A stretch of DNA of 35,592 nt from Pseudomonadota bacterium (lineage in GTDB: Bacteria > Pseudomonadota > Gammaproteobacteria > Xanthomonadales > Rhodanobacteraceae). The stretch covers positions 1 to 35,592 of the forward strand of contig JAJYSM010000033.1 in NCBI GenBank assembly GCA_021793575.1. The letters are read 5' to 3'. Under the pieces are notes generated by a model. The model ran no database searches, was not told the origin of the DNA, and worked only from the letters and a program-made list of their open reading frames with translations. The translations under genes were made by a program, and so were the position numbers. Positions 18,610-27,304 of this stretch are shown here, piece by piece (the first letter of the stretch is position 1; the number at the start of each line of letters is the position of its first letter).

Positions 18610-19785
18610 GTGAACCAGGACACTTCCCGCCGCTGGCAGCTGTTCGCCATCGCCGCGGTGCTCGCTTATCTGGTCTGGCTGCTGGCACCGGTGCTGATGC
18701 CGTTTGCGGTGGCCGGCATGCTGGCCTACCTGGGCGATCCGCTGGCCGACCGGCTGGAGCGCCTCGGCCTCAGCCGCGCGTGGGCGGCCAGCGTGGTCTT
18801 CCTGCTGCTGCTGCTGGCGCTGGTCGGCGTGCTGCTGCTGCTGGTGCCGCTGATCGCGCGGCAGATCGAAAACCTGATCCAGAACCTGCCGCGCTACGGG
18901 CAGTGGGCGCAGCAGACCGCGTGGCCATGGTTGCAGACCCGGCTGCATCTGGATCCCAACATGTTCGACAGCGACCGCCTGCTGGCGGCGCTGAAGGCGC
19001 ACATCGACTCGATCGGCGGCGTGGCCACGGTGGTGCTGGGCAAGGTGTCGCGCTCGGGTCTGGGCATCGTGCTGTGGCTGACCAATCTGGTGCTGATTCC
19101 GGTGGTGGCGTTCTACCTGCTGCGCGACTGGGATCGGCTGGTGGCCACCATCGACCGCATGCTGCCGCGCTCGATCCAGCCGACCGTTGCCCACCTGGCA
19201 CGGGAATCGGACAAGGTGCTGGGCGCGTTCGTGCGCGGCCAACTGCTGGTGATGCTGGCATTGGGCATCTTCTACGGCGCCGGGCTGTCGCTGGTCGGGC
19301 TGTCGGTGGGCCTGCTGATCGGCATCGTGGCTGGCCTGCTCAGCTTCGTGCCGTACCTGGGTTTCATCGTCGGCTTCGGCGCGGCGCTGATCGCGGTGCT
19401 GGTGCAGTACGGCGACTGGTCGCACCTGCTGCTGGTGTGCGGCGTGTTCGTGCTGGGCCAGCTGCTGGAAGGCTACGTGTTGGTGCCCAAGCTGGTCGGC
19501 GACAAGATCGGCCTGCATCCGGTGGCGGTGATCTTCGCGGTACTGGCCGGCGGCTATCTGGCCGGTTTTTCCGGCGTGCTGCTGGCGCTGCCGGCCGCCT
19601 CCGTGATCATGGTGCTGCTGCGCTATCTGATCGAACGCTACCGGATGAGCGAGCTGTATACCGAGCAGGGGCCGGACGATTCGGTCATCGCCGAAGTGGA
19701 TGTCACGCTGCATGCCGACGGCAGCGTCGAGACCGTGACCGAGGTGCAGCCGAACCCCGCCCGGGGAGATGCCGCCGCGCCATGA
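18610..19785 (+). CDS. AI-2E/PerM-family transporter
   Basis: The 391-residue inner-membrane protein has seven to eight hydrophobic segments. They are paired at the start (about 10-30 and 32-55 region), one near 60-80, and five from 145 to 345. The family core is clear in NLVLIPVVAFYLLRDWDRLV, FVRGQLLVMLALGIFYG and the LEGYVLVPKLVGDKIGLHP motif. Members export varied solutes; the AI-2 role is proven for only a few, so no substrate is claimed. A GTG at 18610 preceded by GGAG is the start. The end overlaps hda as ATGA, so the two are coupled. Confidence 0.88.
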   Translation: MNQDTSRRWQLFAIAAVLAYLVWLLAPVLMPFAVAGMLAYLGDPLADRLERLGLSRAWAASVVFLLLLLALVGVLLLLVPLIARQIENLIQNLPRYGQWAQQTAWPWLQTRLHLDPNMFDSDRLLAALKAHIDSIGGVATVVLGKVSRSGLGIVLWLTNLVLIPVVAFYLLRDWDRLVATIDRMLPRSIQPTVAHLARESDKVLGAFVRGQLLVMLALGIFYGAGLSLVGLSVGLLIGIVAGLLSFVPYLGFIVGFGAALIAVLVQYGDWSHLLLVCGVFVLGQLLEGYVLVPKLVGDKIGLHPVAVIFAVLAGGYLAGFSGVLLALPAASVIMVLLRYLIERYRMSELYTEQGPDDSVIAEVDVTLHADGSVETVTEVQPNPARGDAAAP

Positions 19786-20483
19786 TTCCGCAGCTGCCGC
19801 TGGCCTGGCGCTGGCCGCGGCGCCAGCGCTTCGAGCATTTCCATGCCGGCGCGAATGCCGCGGCGTTGGCTGCGGTGCAGGCGTTGGCGCTGGAGTCCGC
19901 TGTTGCCTGGGTGTACCTGCACGGCGCCAGCGGCAGCGGCCGCAGCCACCTGCTGATGGCCGCGTGCCAGGCCCGCATCGATGGCGGGCGCAGCGCGCAG
20001 TACCTGCCGCTGGCGACGCTGGCCGATCCGACGGCCGCCTTGCGCGGCGTCGCCGGCAGCGAGCTGCTGGCGCTGGATGATCTGGGCGCCATCGTCGGCA
20101 ACCGTGAGGCGGAACACGCGTTGTTCGACCTCTACAACCGCACCCGCGCCGAGGGCGGCGCGCTGCTGTTTGCCGCCGATGCCACGCCTAACCAGCTCGG
20201 CCTCGGCCTGCCCGATCTGCGCTCGCGCCTGGGCGCCTGCACCCAGCTCGCGCTGAAGCCGCTGGACGACGACGAGCGCCGCGCCGTGCTCAAGGCACAG
20301 GCCAGCGCGCGCGGCATCGAACTGGACGACAACGTGCTCGACTGGCTGTTCGCCCGCTACGCGCGCGACCTCGGCGCGCTGCTGGATCTGCTCGACCGGC
20401 TGGATCACGCTTCGCTGGCGGCGCAGCGGCGGGTGACGATTCCGTTTCTGCGCAGCATGCTGCGCGAAGGTGGCGAGAAATAG
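19782..20483 (+). CDS. hda: DnaA regulatory inactivator Hda
   Basis: Hda works with the loaded beta clamp to trigger ATP hydrolysis on DnaA, so that initiation happens once per cycle. The 233-residue AAA+ protein has a likely clamp-binding motif QLPLAW at residues 4-9 and Walker A GASGSGRSHLL, with arginine in place of lysine as in other Hda proteins. Walker B is LLALDDLGAI and the sensor/arginine-finger part is LPDLRSRLGACTQL. The start ATG overlaps the upstream permease stop by four bases. The gene order matches other Gammaproteobacteria. Confidence 0.93.
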   Translation: MIPQLPLAWRWPRRQRFEHFHAGANAAALAAVQALALESAVAWVYLHGASGSGRSHLLMAACQARIDGGRSAQYLPLATLADPTAALRGVAGSELLALDDLGAIVGNREAEHALFDLYNRTRAEGGALLFAADATPNQLGLGLPDLRSRLGACTQLALKPLDDDERRAVLKAQASARGIELDDNVLDWLFARYARDLGALLDLLDRLDHASLAAQRRVTIPFLRSMLREGGEK

Positions 20484-20523
20484 CCCGACTCGCCGTCGCG
20501 CGACTCAACGAGAGGATTCGATC

Positions 20524-21114
20524 ATGCGCAGGGGATGGATGTTTCTACTGGCGCTGGTGATGTTCCGCGCTTGGGCAGCGGAACCCTATCAAGCCACGCA
20601 TCCGCCTGCGTATGCCGGCACGTATGCCATCCACTTCTGCCACAGCGCATGCACGGGTGCGAACGCGACCTCTCGCACTGGCACGCTGGTGCTGTTCTAT
20701 CGCCCCCTCCGCGATGCGCAAGGCCGCATGCGGGGCAAGTCGCTGGAACGCGGATTCATCAACGGTTGCCTCAGCCTCGATCGGGCGCGTGGCGTTTCAC
20801 CTGGGGCCGCGTTGTTTCCAGTCGACATACACCGGATCTTCGTGGTCTGGTCGCTGGAGCCTGACGGGCGGACCATTCTTTTTGAGTTGGAGCGCTCGCC
20901 CGATGGCGGCTACGACGTCGAACTGAGCCTGACACCCGAAGGTCTGGACGGCACGAGCGGTATCTGGGGAGGCGCGGTCGGCGCGTCCGACCCTGCCTCA
21001 GTAGCGCCGCCGCGGGAGGGTGTCATGGCATCACTTGTCGGCGAGCCGGATCCAACCCGTTGTGCCACGCTGGGCGTGGACAAGGACGCGATGGACGCGG
21101 TGCTCAAGCCTTGA
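20524..21114 (+). CDS. Secreted protein of unknown function
   Basis: I do not recognise this 196-residue precursor. It has a signal peptide (MRRGWMFLLALVMFRAWA, cut near 18), then YAGTYAIHFCHSACTG with two close cysteines and a central NGCLSLD. An alternating strand-like second half includes IHRIFVVWSLEPDGRTILFE. An AGAGG lies about ten bases before the ATG at 20524. Its GC content looks slightly lower than that of hda. It stands between hda and suhB and its last 11 bases overlap the end of suhB on the other strand. It looks like an inserted accessory gene of the envelope. Confidence 0.72.
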   Translation: MRRGWMFLLALVMFRAWAAEPYQATHPPAYAGTYAIHFCHSACTGANATSRTGTLVLFYRPLRDAQGRMRGKSLERGFINGCLSLDRARGVSPGAALFPVDIHRIFVVWSLEPDGRTILFELERSPDGGYDVELSLTPEGLDGTSGIWGGAVGASDPASVAPPREGVMASLVGEPDPTRCATLGVDKDAMDAVLKP

Positions 21115-21907
21115 GCAACGCCGGCGTCGCCTGCTGGCCGATCGCGTCGACCATGGCCTTGGCCACATGCAGGTTGCCGGCGACCAGGTTGCCGCTGGCG
21201 GGGATGCCGTCGCGGCCGGCGAAGTCGCCGTAGCGGCCGCCGGCCTCGTGCACCAGCAGCACGCCGGCAGCCATGTCCCATGGTTTCAGACCGATCTCGA
21301 AATAGCCGTCCAGACGGCCTGCGGCGACGTAGGCCAGATCCAGCGCGGCGGAGCCGGAGCGGCGGATGTCCTCGGCCTGGCCGAGGATGGCGCGGGTGAT
21401 GTCCAGCTGCGCGGCGAGGTGTTCGCGCTGGCGGAACGGGAAGCCGGTGGCGATCATCGCGCCGCCGAGATTCTCGCGTTTGGTCACGCGCATGCGGCGG
21501 TCGTTGAGGTAAGCGCCATCGCCCTTGCTGGCGGTATACAGCTCGTCGCGCAGCGGGTCGAACACCACGCCATGCACCGGCACGCCCTTGTCCAGCAGGG
21601 CGATGGAGACGCAGAAGTGCGGGATGCCGCGCAGGTAGTTGTGGGTGCCGTCGAGCGGGTCGATGACCCATTGCAGCGGACCCTTGCCGGTGGCGCCGCT
21701 CTCCTCGGCGAGAATCGCGTGGTCGGGATAGGCGCGGCGCAGCTCCTTGATGATCTCCGCCTCGGCCAGCTTGTCGACCTCGGAGACGAAGTCCAGCTGC
21801 TGTTTCTCGACGATATTGAGGCCGTCGATGCGGTTCATGTAGCGCAGGATGATGTTGCCTGCGGCACGCGCGGCGCGGGCCGCGATCGTGACATGTGGTC
21901 TGGCCAT
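21104..21907 (-). CDS. suhB: Inositol-1-monophosphatase family protein SuhB
   Basis: The 267-residue protein belongs to the metal-dependent inositol monophosphatase family. Metal ligands are in ILAEESGA, WVIDPLDGTHNYLRGIPHF and GLKPWDMAAGVLLVHEAGG. The family signature RRSGSAALDLAYVAAGRLDG is present. In Escherichia coli SuhB also acts in the rRNA antitermination complex; that role is likely but not visible in sequence. It is divergent from trmJ across 146 bases, an order found widely in Gammaproteobacteria. The ATG at 21907 gives the usual short N-terminus. Confidence 0.94.
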   Translation of the reverse strand: MARPHVTIAARAARAAGNIILRYMNRIDGLNIVEKQQLDFVSEVDKLAEAEIIKELRRAYPDHAILAEESGATGKGPLQWVIDPLDGTHNYLRGIPHFCVSIALLDKGVPVHGVVFDPLRDELYTASKGDGAYLNDRRMRVTKRENLGGAMIATGFPFRQREHLAAQLDITRAILGQAEDIRRSGSAALDLAYVAAGRLDGYFEIGLKPWDMAAGVLLVHEAGGRYGDFAGRDGIPASGNLVAGNLHVAKAMVDAIGQQATPALLKA

Positions 21908-22053
21908 GGTTTTGACTTTGGAAGAGAGCGGGACTGCGGTCGGCGATTCTAGCAGAGCTGCCCTGGCAGAGCCGCGCGATGACGACCGGCGGCGGCGCCG
22001 GCCGGCCGGGCATCGACTATCCTTGGCAGCCTCTTTCCGCCGGTGCGCTGCGT

Positions 22054-22821
22054 ATGACCGCTGCCTTCGACCTTGCCACCCGCCTCCGTTTCGTGCTGGT
22101 GCGCACCTCGCATCCGGGCAATATCGGCAGCGCGGCGCGGGCGATCCGCACGATGGGTTTTGCACGCATGGAGCTGGTGGCGCCGGCACGTTTTCCTGAC
22201 CGCGAAGCCCACGCGCTGGCGGCCGGCGCGGACGACGTGCTGGAACACGCCGGCATCCATGCCGAGCTGATCGACGGCCTGGCCGCCAGCAGCTTGGTGC
22301 TGGGGCTGTCGGCGCGCCGGCGCGGCGTGAACCTGCCGGAGATCACGCCGCGCGAGGCCGCGGCCCAGGCGCTGGCCGCCGCGGCGCGGGGCGAACAGGT
22401 GGCGCTGGTGTTCGGCAACGAGCGCAGCGGGCTGGAAAACGGTGAGCTGGCGCGCTGCCACGCGATGGTGCGGATTCCCAGCGTGGACGATTTCAGCTCG
22501 CTCAACCTGGCGCAGGCGGTGCAGGTGATGGCCTACGAACTGCGCGTGGCGCTGCTGGGCGATGTGCCCGCTGCGGCGCCGCCAGTGGACGATGAGCCTC
22601 CGGCGGACGCGGCACAGATGGAGCAGTTCTACCGCCACCTGGCGCAGATGCTGGACGACATCGAGTTCCACAAGGGCCGCGCGCCGACCACCATCATGCT
22701 GCGTCTGCGCAAGCTGTATCAGCGCGCCCAGCCCAGCGAGCGCGAGCTGCGCGTGCTGCACGGAATGTTGGCTGATGCCCAGCGCATGGCGGCGTTGGCG
22801 CAGTCGCGCCAGCGCGATTAG
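22054..22821 (+). CDS. trmJ: tRNA (cytidine/uridine-2'-O-)-methyltransferase TrmJ
   Basis: TrmJ methylates the ribose of nucleotide 32 in the anticodon loop of certain tRNAs using S-adenosylmethionine. The 255-residue protein has the SPOUT knot: RFVLVRTSHPGNIGSAARAI at the start, ALVFGNERSGLENGEL and IPSVDDFSSLNLAQAVQVM at the cofactor-binding end. A helical C-terminal extension (about 180-255) is usual for TrmJ. The ATG at 22054 fits the family start; an upstream ATG at 21979 would add 25 odd residues. Its stop overlaps the end of the convergent CorC-like gene by four bases. Confidence 0.93.
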   Translation: MTAAFDLATRLRFVLVRTSHPGNIGSAARAIRTMGFARMELVAPARFPDREAHALAAGADDVLEHAGIHAELIDGLAASSLVLGLSARRRGVNLPEITPREAAAQALAAAARGEQVALVFGNERSGLENGELARCHAMVRIPSVDDFSSLNLAQAVQVMAYELRVALLGDVPAAAPPVDDEPPADAAQMEQFYRHLAQMLDDIEFHKGRAPTTIMLRLRKLYQRAQPSERELRVLHGMLADAQRMAALAQSRQRD

Positions 22822-24143
22822 CCGCTGTCGTCGTCAGCCGTTTCCGGATGTGGCGCGGGGGTGATCAGCAGCTTGTCGATGCGCGCGCCGTCCAGGTCGA
22901 CCACCTCGAAGCGGATGCCGCGCCAGGCGAATACCTCGCCGGCTTGCGGAATGCGGCCGAGCGCGGCCATCACCATCCCGGCCACGGTGCGGAAGTCGTG
23001 CTGCTGCTCGCCCGGCAGGTGATCCAGGTGCAGCAACTCGCGCAAGTCATCGGTCGACAGGCTGCCGTCGATCAGCCAGCTGCCGTCGGCGCGCTGCACG
23101 ATCGGGGCGTCCTGGTCATCCTCGCCGTGGGCGATCTGGCTTACCCCGACCACCGCCGCCAGCAGGTCGTTGACGGTGACCACGCCCTCTATATCGCCGT
23201 ATTCGTCGACCACCAGCGCCAGCGGCGTCTCGGCGTCGCGGAACTCCTCCAGCAGATCCAGCGCGCGCGCGGTGGCCGGCACGAACAGCGGCTTGGACAA
23301 GTGATCGAACAGCTCCAGGCTGCCCTCGGTGAAGCTGCGCAGCAGGCGCTTGACCTCGACCACGCCAACCACCTCGCTCTCGTCGCCGCGGTACACCGGG
23401 TAGCGCGAGTACGGCGTCTGCCGCAGCACCTCGACGTTCTCGTCGCGGCTGGCGGCCATGTCCAGCCAGGCAATGCGCATGCGCGGGGTCATCACGCTGT
23501 CCACCGTGCGGTCGCCCAGGCGCAGCACGCGGTTGACCATGTTGTGCTCGTCCGGATCGAGCACGCCCTGTTCGGCGCTCTCGGCCACCAGCAGGCGGAT
23601 CTCGTCCTCGGTGACCACTCCGCTGCTTTTCTGATCCACCCGCAACAGCCGCAGCAGCAGGTTGCTGGAGATGTTCAGCAGCCACACGAACGGCGCGGTC
23701 AGCCGCGACAGCAGCAGCATCGGCAGCGCCACGTAGGTGGACAGCTTCTCCGGCGCCGACAGCGCCAGCCGCTTGGGTACCAGCTCGCCGATCACGATCT
23801 GGATGAAGGAGATCAGCACGAAGCCCAGCACGATGCCGATGATCCGCGCGTACGGCAGCAGCCATGCCACGCGCTCGCCGTGCAGAAACTCGGCGATGTG
23901 GCTGCCCAGCGCGTCGCCGGCGATCGCGCCGGTCACCAGCATCACCAGCGTGATGCCGACCTGCACGGTGGACAGGAAATGCTCCGGCGCCTCGGCGTGG
24001 CGCAGCGCCATGGCGGCGCGGCGACTGGTTTTTGCCATCTGCTTGAGCCGGCTCTTGCGCGACACCACCAGCGCCATCTCCGACAGCGCGAAAAAGCCGT
24101 TGCACAGGGCCAGCACGAAAACCAGCGCGATTTCACTCAGCAT
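22818..24143 (-). CDS. CNNM/CorC-HlyC family membrane protein
   Basis: The 441-residue protein has three parts. The N-terminal DUF21/CNNM membrane domain (about 1-190) holds four hydrophobic segments and the motif FIQIVIGELVPKRLALSAPE. A CBS pair (about 205-330) has DRTVDSVMTPRMRIAWLD and ALVVDEYGDIEGVVTVNDLL. A C-terminal CorC_HlyC domain (about 345-430) contains GSWLIDGSLSTDDLRELL. Members are linked to magnesium or cobalt efflux and were once called hemolysins; a magnesium role is likely but inferred. The start is the ATG at 24143. Confidence 0.9.
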   Translation of the reverse strand: MLSEIALVFVLALCNGFFALSEMALVVSRKSRLKQMAKTSRRAAMALRHAEAPEHFLSTVQVGITLVMLVTGAIAGDALGSHIAEFLHGERVAWLLPYARIIGIVLGFVLISFIQIVIGELVPKRLALSAPEKLSTYVALPMLLLSRLTAPFVWLLNISSNLLLRLLRVDQKSSGVVTEDEIRLLVAESAEQGVLDPDEHNMVNRVLRLGDRTVDSVMTPRMRIAWLDMAASRDENVEVLRQTPYSRYPVYRGDESEVVGVVEVKRLLRSFTEGSLELFDHLSKPLFVPATARALDLLEEFRDAETPLALVVDEYGDIEGVVTVNDLLAAVVGVSQIAHGEDDQDAPIVQRADGSWLIDGSLSTDDLRELLHLDHLPGEQQHDFRTVAGMVMAALGRIPQAGEVFAWRGIRFEVVDLDGARIDKLLITPAPHPETADDDSG

Positions 24144-24271
24144 CGCGGCAAGGGGGGAGGCGGGAACATGCCGCCAGTGTAAAGGCAGCGGGCGTGCACT
24201 TCACGTCGGCCCGTTGGACGGGGATGGCGGAACGGCGCGGTCAATGCGGAGCGACGGGCTGCCGGGCAGCC

Positions 24272-24676
24272 TCAGAGCGCGTCGTCGCTGCTGGCTATGA
24301 CCTGCTCCAGCTGGTCGCCCAGGGTGCCCAGCTCCTGCACCACGCGCTGCAGTTCGGCGTCGTCCAGGAATTCATACGGGCGGTTTTCGCACAGGTGCAG
24401 ATACGGCGAGCCGTCCAGATCGGCCACCGCCAGAAAGCCGGTGCGCTGCTGCCAGTTGAAGCGCAGGCAGCGGCCGGGATCGGTGCCGGCGAGCGGACCG
24501 ATCGGGGTCGACACACGCAGGTAGCGCTGGCCCGATTCGTCCTCCAGCTCGGCCAGATAGATGCCCTGGTGCCGGCCGTGCGGCAGCTTCAGGTCGAAAC
24601 TGACCAGATAGGGATCGTTGTGGCGCAGCTCGTGCCGGCTGCCGATGTGCGAACGCACGGCTTCGAAGTGACGCAT
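24272..24676 (-). CDS. Conserved-looking cytoplasmic hypothetical protein
   Basis: I cannot name this 134-residue protein. It has no signal or membrane segment. The sequence alternates strands and helices: VSFDLKLPHGRHQGIYLAEL, LRVSTPIGPLAGTDPGRCLR, GFLAVADLDGSPYLHLCE and a C-terminal helix ELQRVVQELGTLGDQLEQVI. The layout faintly recalls the YbjN/CesT chaperone-like fold, but that is a guess. ATG at 24676 is the likely start; the longer open frame upstream has poor composition. It shares a strand with the CorC-like gene upstream-to-downstream of it but is separated by 128 bases, and it is divergent from the alkyltransferase-like gene. Confidence 0.68.
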   Translation of the reverse strand: MRHFEAVRSHIGSRHELRHNDPYLVSFDLKLPHGRHQGIYLAELEDESGQRYLRVSTPIGPLAGTDPGRCLRFNWQQRTGFLAVADLDGSPYLHLCENRPYEFLDDAELQRVVQELGTLGDQLEQVIASSDDAL

Positions 24677-24797
24677 GCGGCGGCTTTCCTGACGGAGTAA
24701 AAGCACACTGTGCCACGTCCGGGCGCGCGCGTCGCGCTGGCGTGATCCGGCCGCGCTGGCGTAAGGTCCGCCGCGGCGCGTCTTCCGCCCGGCCACC

Positions 24798-25151
24798 ATG
24801 GGGTATTCCGCCAACATGCACGACAGTCACCAGCGCATCTACGCCGCGATCGCCGCGATTCCGCGCGGTCGTGTCGCCAGCTATGGCGCGATCGCCGCGC
24901 GCGCCGGGCTGCCCGGACGGGCGCGGCTGGTCGGCAAGCTGCTCGGCGACACGCCGGCCGACATGCCGCTGCCGTGGCACCGCGTGCTGCGCGCCAGCGG
25001 GCAGATCGCGCTGCTGCCGGGCAGCCGTGGCTTTCGCGAACAATGCCGCCTGCTGCGCGCCGAAGGCATCGAGGTGCGCCACGGTCGCGTGCCGCTGGCG
25101 CGGTTCGGGCTCGATGGAGATCTGGATCGGGAGCTGTGGGGAATGTCGTAG
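24798..25151 (+). CDS. Alkyltransferase-like protein (ATL), MGMT family
   Basis: The 117-residue protein is the small DNA-binding domain of the O6-methylguanine methyltransferase family. Its helix-turn-helix region is [23 protein letters not shown], divided here for length at [13 protein letters not shown]. The active-site motif reads PWHRV, with tryptophan where true methyltransferases have cysteine (PCHRV). It therefore cannot accept an alkyl group; ATL proteins bind O6-alkylguanine and flag it for nucleotide excision repair. ATG at 24798 and at 24816 ([12 protein letters not shown]) are both possible; the second matches the family start better. It lies 62 bases before recQ. Confidence 0.88.
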   Translation: MGYSANMHDSHQRIYAAIAAIPRGRVASYGAIAARAGLPGRARLVGKLLGDTPADMPLPWHRVLRASGQIALLPGSRGFREQCRLLRAEGIEVRHGRVPLARFGLDGDLDRELWGMS

Positions 25152-25213
25152 GCGCGTGCCAGCACCAGCCGCTTCCCGCCAGCCACCGCCGCCTGTTTGG
25201 TAGCATGCGGCGG

Positions 25214-27031
25214 ATGAATCCTTCTGCTCTCGATCTGCTGCAAAGCGTGTTCGGTTATCCCCGTTTTCGCGGCCAGCAGCAGGCGGTGGTGGAGCATCTG
25301 TGCGCGGGCGGTGACGCGCTGGTGTTGATGCCGACCGGTGGCGGCAAGTCGCTGTGCTACCAGATTCCCGCGCTGCTGCGGCAGGGCACCGGCATCGTGG
25401 TGTCGCCGCTGATCGCGCTGATGCAGGACCAGGTCGACGCGCTGCGCGAGGCCGGCGTGGCGGCGGCGTTTCTCAACTCCAGCCTCGGCGCGGAGGCGCA
25501 GCGCGAGGTGGAGCGGCAGCTGCTGGCGGGCGAGTTGAACCTGCTCTACGTGGCGCCGGAGCGGCTGCTGACCGGGCGCTTTCTGAGCCTGCTGGAGCGC
25601 ACCGAGGTGGCGCTGTTCGCGATCGACGAGGCGCACTGCGTGTCGCAGTGGGGGCACGACTTTCGCCCGGAATACCGCGAGCTGGCGATCCTGCACCAGC
25701 GCTTTCCGGCGGTGCCGCGCATCGCGCTCACCGCCACCGCCGATCCGCGCACGCGCGAGGAGATCGTCGAGCGGCTTTCGCTGCAGCAGGCGCGCCAGTT
25801 CGTGGCCAGCTTCGACCGGCCGAACATCGGCTATCGGGTCGGCCTGCGCCACAACGCGAAGCGGCAGCTGGGCGAGTTTCTCGAAGGCCATCGCGGCGAG
25901 TCCGGCATCGTCTACTGCCTCAGCCGGCGCAAGGTGGACGACACCGCCGAGTGGTTGGCCGCGGCGGGCATCGAGGCGCTGCCGTATCACGCCGGTCTGG
26001 ATGCAGCCACCCGCGCAAAAAACCAGAAGCGCTTCCTGCGCGAGGACGGCGTGGTGATGGTGGCCACCGTCGCGTTCGGCATGGGCATCGACAAGCCCGA
26101 CGTGCGTTTCGTGGCGCATCTGGACCTGCCGCGCAGCATCGAGGGCTATTACCAGGAGACCGGCCGCGCCGGCCGCGACGGACTGCCGGCCGAGGCGTGG
26201 ATGATCTATGGCTTGGCCGACGTGGTGACGATGAGCCAGATGATCGCGCAGTCCGAATCGGCCGACGAGCGCAAGCGCGTCGAGCGGCAGAAGCTGGAGG
26301 CGCTGCTGGCCTACGCCGAGGCCACCGGCTGCCGTCGCCAGCGGCTGCTGGGCGCGTTCGGCGAAACCTACCCCGAGCCGTGCGGTCACTGCGACAACTG
26401 TCTCGCACCGCCGAAGACCTGGGACGCCACGGTGCCGGCGCAGAAGGCGCTGTCGGCGGTCTACCGCACCGGCCAGCGCTACGGTTCGGGCCAGGTGATC
26501 GATGTGCTGCGCGGGGAGGAAACCGAGCGCGTGCTGAGCCTGGATCATCACCGTCTGAGCACCTTCGGCATCGGCGCCGACCTCGACGAGAAGCAGTGGC
26601 GCTCGGTGTTCCGCCAGCTGCTCGCCGCCGGCCTGCTGGAAGCGGACGCCGAGGGCTACGGCACGCTGCGGCTCACCGCGGCCAGCCGCGCGGTGCTCAG
26701 CGGCGGCACGCCGGTGAAACTGCGCGAGGACGCGCGCCCCGAGCGCGGCGCGCGGCGCCGGCGCGACAGTCAACTGGTGGTGGGTGGCGGCAGCCTCGGC
26801 ATCGAGGCCTACGAGCAGTCGATGTGGGACGCGCTGCGCGCGCTGCGCACGCAGCTGGCCAAACAGCTCGGCGTGCCGCCCTACGTGGTGTTCCACGACG
26901 CCACCCTGCTGGCGATGCTGCGCGCGCTGCCCGCCAACGAGGACGAACTGGCCACCATCAGCGGCGTCGGCGAAGCCAAGCTCAAGCGCTACGGCCGCGA
27001 CTTTCTGGCGGTGATCAACGCGCCGGGGTAG
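25214..27031 (+). CDS. recQ: ATP-dependent DNA helicase RecQ
   Basis: RecQ unwinds DNA 3' to 5' in recombination and fork repair. The 605-residue protein has Walker A TGGGKS at 41-46, the DEAH box in [15 protein letters not shown] (138-141), and motifs [16 protein letters not shown] and [13 protein letters not shown] zinc-binding RecQ-Ct region follows, with C at about 373 and the cluster PCGHCDNC. A winged helix comes next, and a C-terminal HRDC domain (about 525-600) closes with [13 protein letters not shown]. All three standard domains are present. ATG at 25214 gives the usual [10 protein letters not shown] start; an ATG three codons earlier is possible. Confidence 0.96.
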   Translation: MNPSALDLLQSVFGYPRFRGQQQAVVEHLCAGGDALVLMPTGGGKSLCYQIPALLRQGTGIVVSPLIALMQDQVDALREAGVAAAFLNSSLGAEAQREVERQLLAGELNLLYVAPERLLTGRFLSLLERTEVALFAIDEAHCVSQWGHDFRPEYRELAILHQRFPAVPRIALTATADPRTREEIVERLSLQQARQFVASFDRPNIGYRVGLRHNAKRQLGEFLEGHRGESGIVYCLSRRKVDDTAEWLAAAGIEALPYHAGLDAATRAKNQKRFLREDGVVMVATVAFGMGIDKPDVRFVAHLDLPRSIEGYYQETGRAGRDGLPAEAWMIYGLADVVTMSQMIAQSESADERKRVERQKLEALLAYAEATGCRRQRLLGAFGETYPEPCGHCDNCLAPPKTWDATVPAQKALSAVYRTGQRYGSGQVIDVLRGEETERVLSLDHHRLSTFGIGADLDEKQWRSVFRQLLAAGLLEADAEGYGTLRLTAASRAVLSGGTPVKLREDARPERGARRRRDSQLVVGGGSLGIEAYEQSMWDALRALRTQLAKQLGVPPYVVFHDATLLAMLRALPANEDELATISGVGEAKLKRYGRDFLAVINAPG

Positions 27032-27072
27032 GCTCTGCCGCAGCGTCATGCCTGCCGGCAGCGGTTGACCAG

Positions 27073-27151
27073 GTAGGAGCGACTTCAGTCGCGATGCTCT
27101 TGCACTCAGGCTGCATCAAAGCAAGAGCATCGCGACTGAAGTCGCTCCCAC
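27073..27151. repeat. 79-base hairpin repeat element, copy 1
   Basis: Two 31-base arms (27073-27103 and 27121-27151) pair with one mismatch around a 17-base loop. The outer arm reads GGAGCGACTTCAGTCGCGAT. A second copy, in the opposite orientation and with the reverse complement of the same loop, is at 32894-32972. This is a REP/MITE-like dispersed element of a kind common in Xanthomonadales and Pseudomonas. Translating it gives spurious peptides with SDFSRDA and IATEVAPT. Confidence 0.85.
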
Positions 27152-27160
27152 TATTGCAGA

Positions 27161-27182
27161 CGCCCACCTGATCGGGTGGGCG
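27161..27182. terminator. Hairpin downstream of recQ
   Basis: CGCCCACC and GGTGGGCG form a perfect eight-base-pair stem with a six-base loop, ten bases after the repeat element. No T run follows. It may help end recQ transcription, but the evidence is structural only. Confidence 0.3.
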
Positions 27183-27221
27183 CGCGAGTGAAAAGTGGCT
27201 TTGCATGGCATGCTTCGCAGC

Positions 27222-27239
27222 GCTGCATACGTATTCAGC
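27222..27239. promoter_or_regulatory. Candidate LacI-family operator upstream of the sugar transporter
   Basis: GCTGCATACGTATTCAGC is an 18-base palindrome with a single mismatched pair and a central CG, the typical symmetry of LacI/GalR operators. It lies 66 bases before the transporter start, and a LacI-family gene follows that transporter. A second, perfect 12-base palindrome (TGATGATCATCA) is at 27280-27291, just before the GGGGGAGA ribosome site. Confidence 0.45.
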
Positions 27240-27279
27240 CGGACACGTCTGCGGGTGCGGCACAGAATCGGGCGGACTT

Positions 27280-27291
27280 TGATGATCATCA
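27280..27291. promoter_or_regulatory. Perfect 12-base palindrome before the transporter ribosome site
   Basis: TGATGATCATCA is its own reverse complement and lies directly ahead of the GGGGGAGA Shine-Dalgarno sequence of the sugar transporter. It could be a secondary operator or a small translation-affecting structure. It does not have the central CG of the upstream palindrome. Confidence 0.25.
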
Positions 27292-27304
27292 CGGGGGAGA
27301 CGGC

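Noticed and set aside
24881..27049. Minus-strand 722-residue open frame antisense to recQ
   Set aside because: It mirrors recQ and the alkyltransferase-like gene and has shadow composition, with no recognisable motif.
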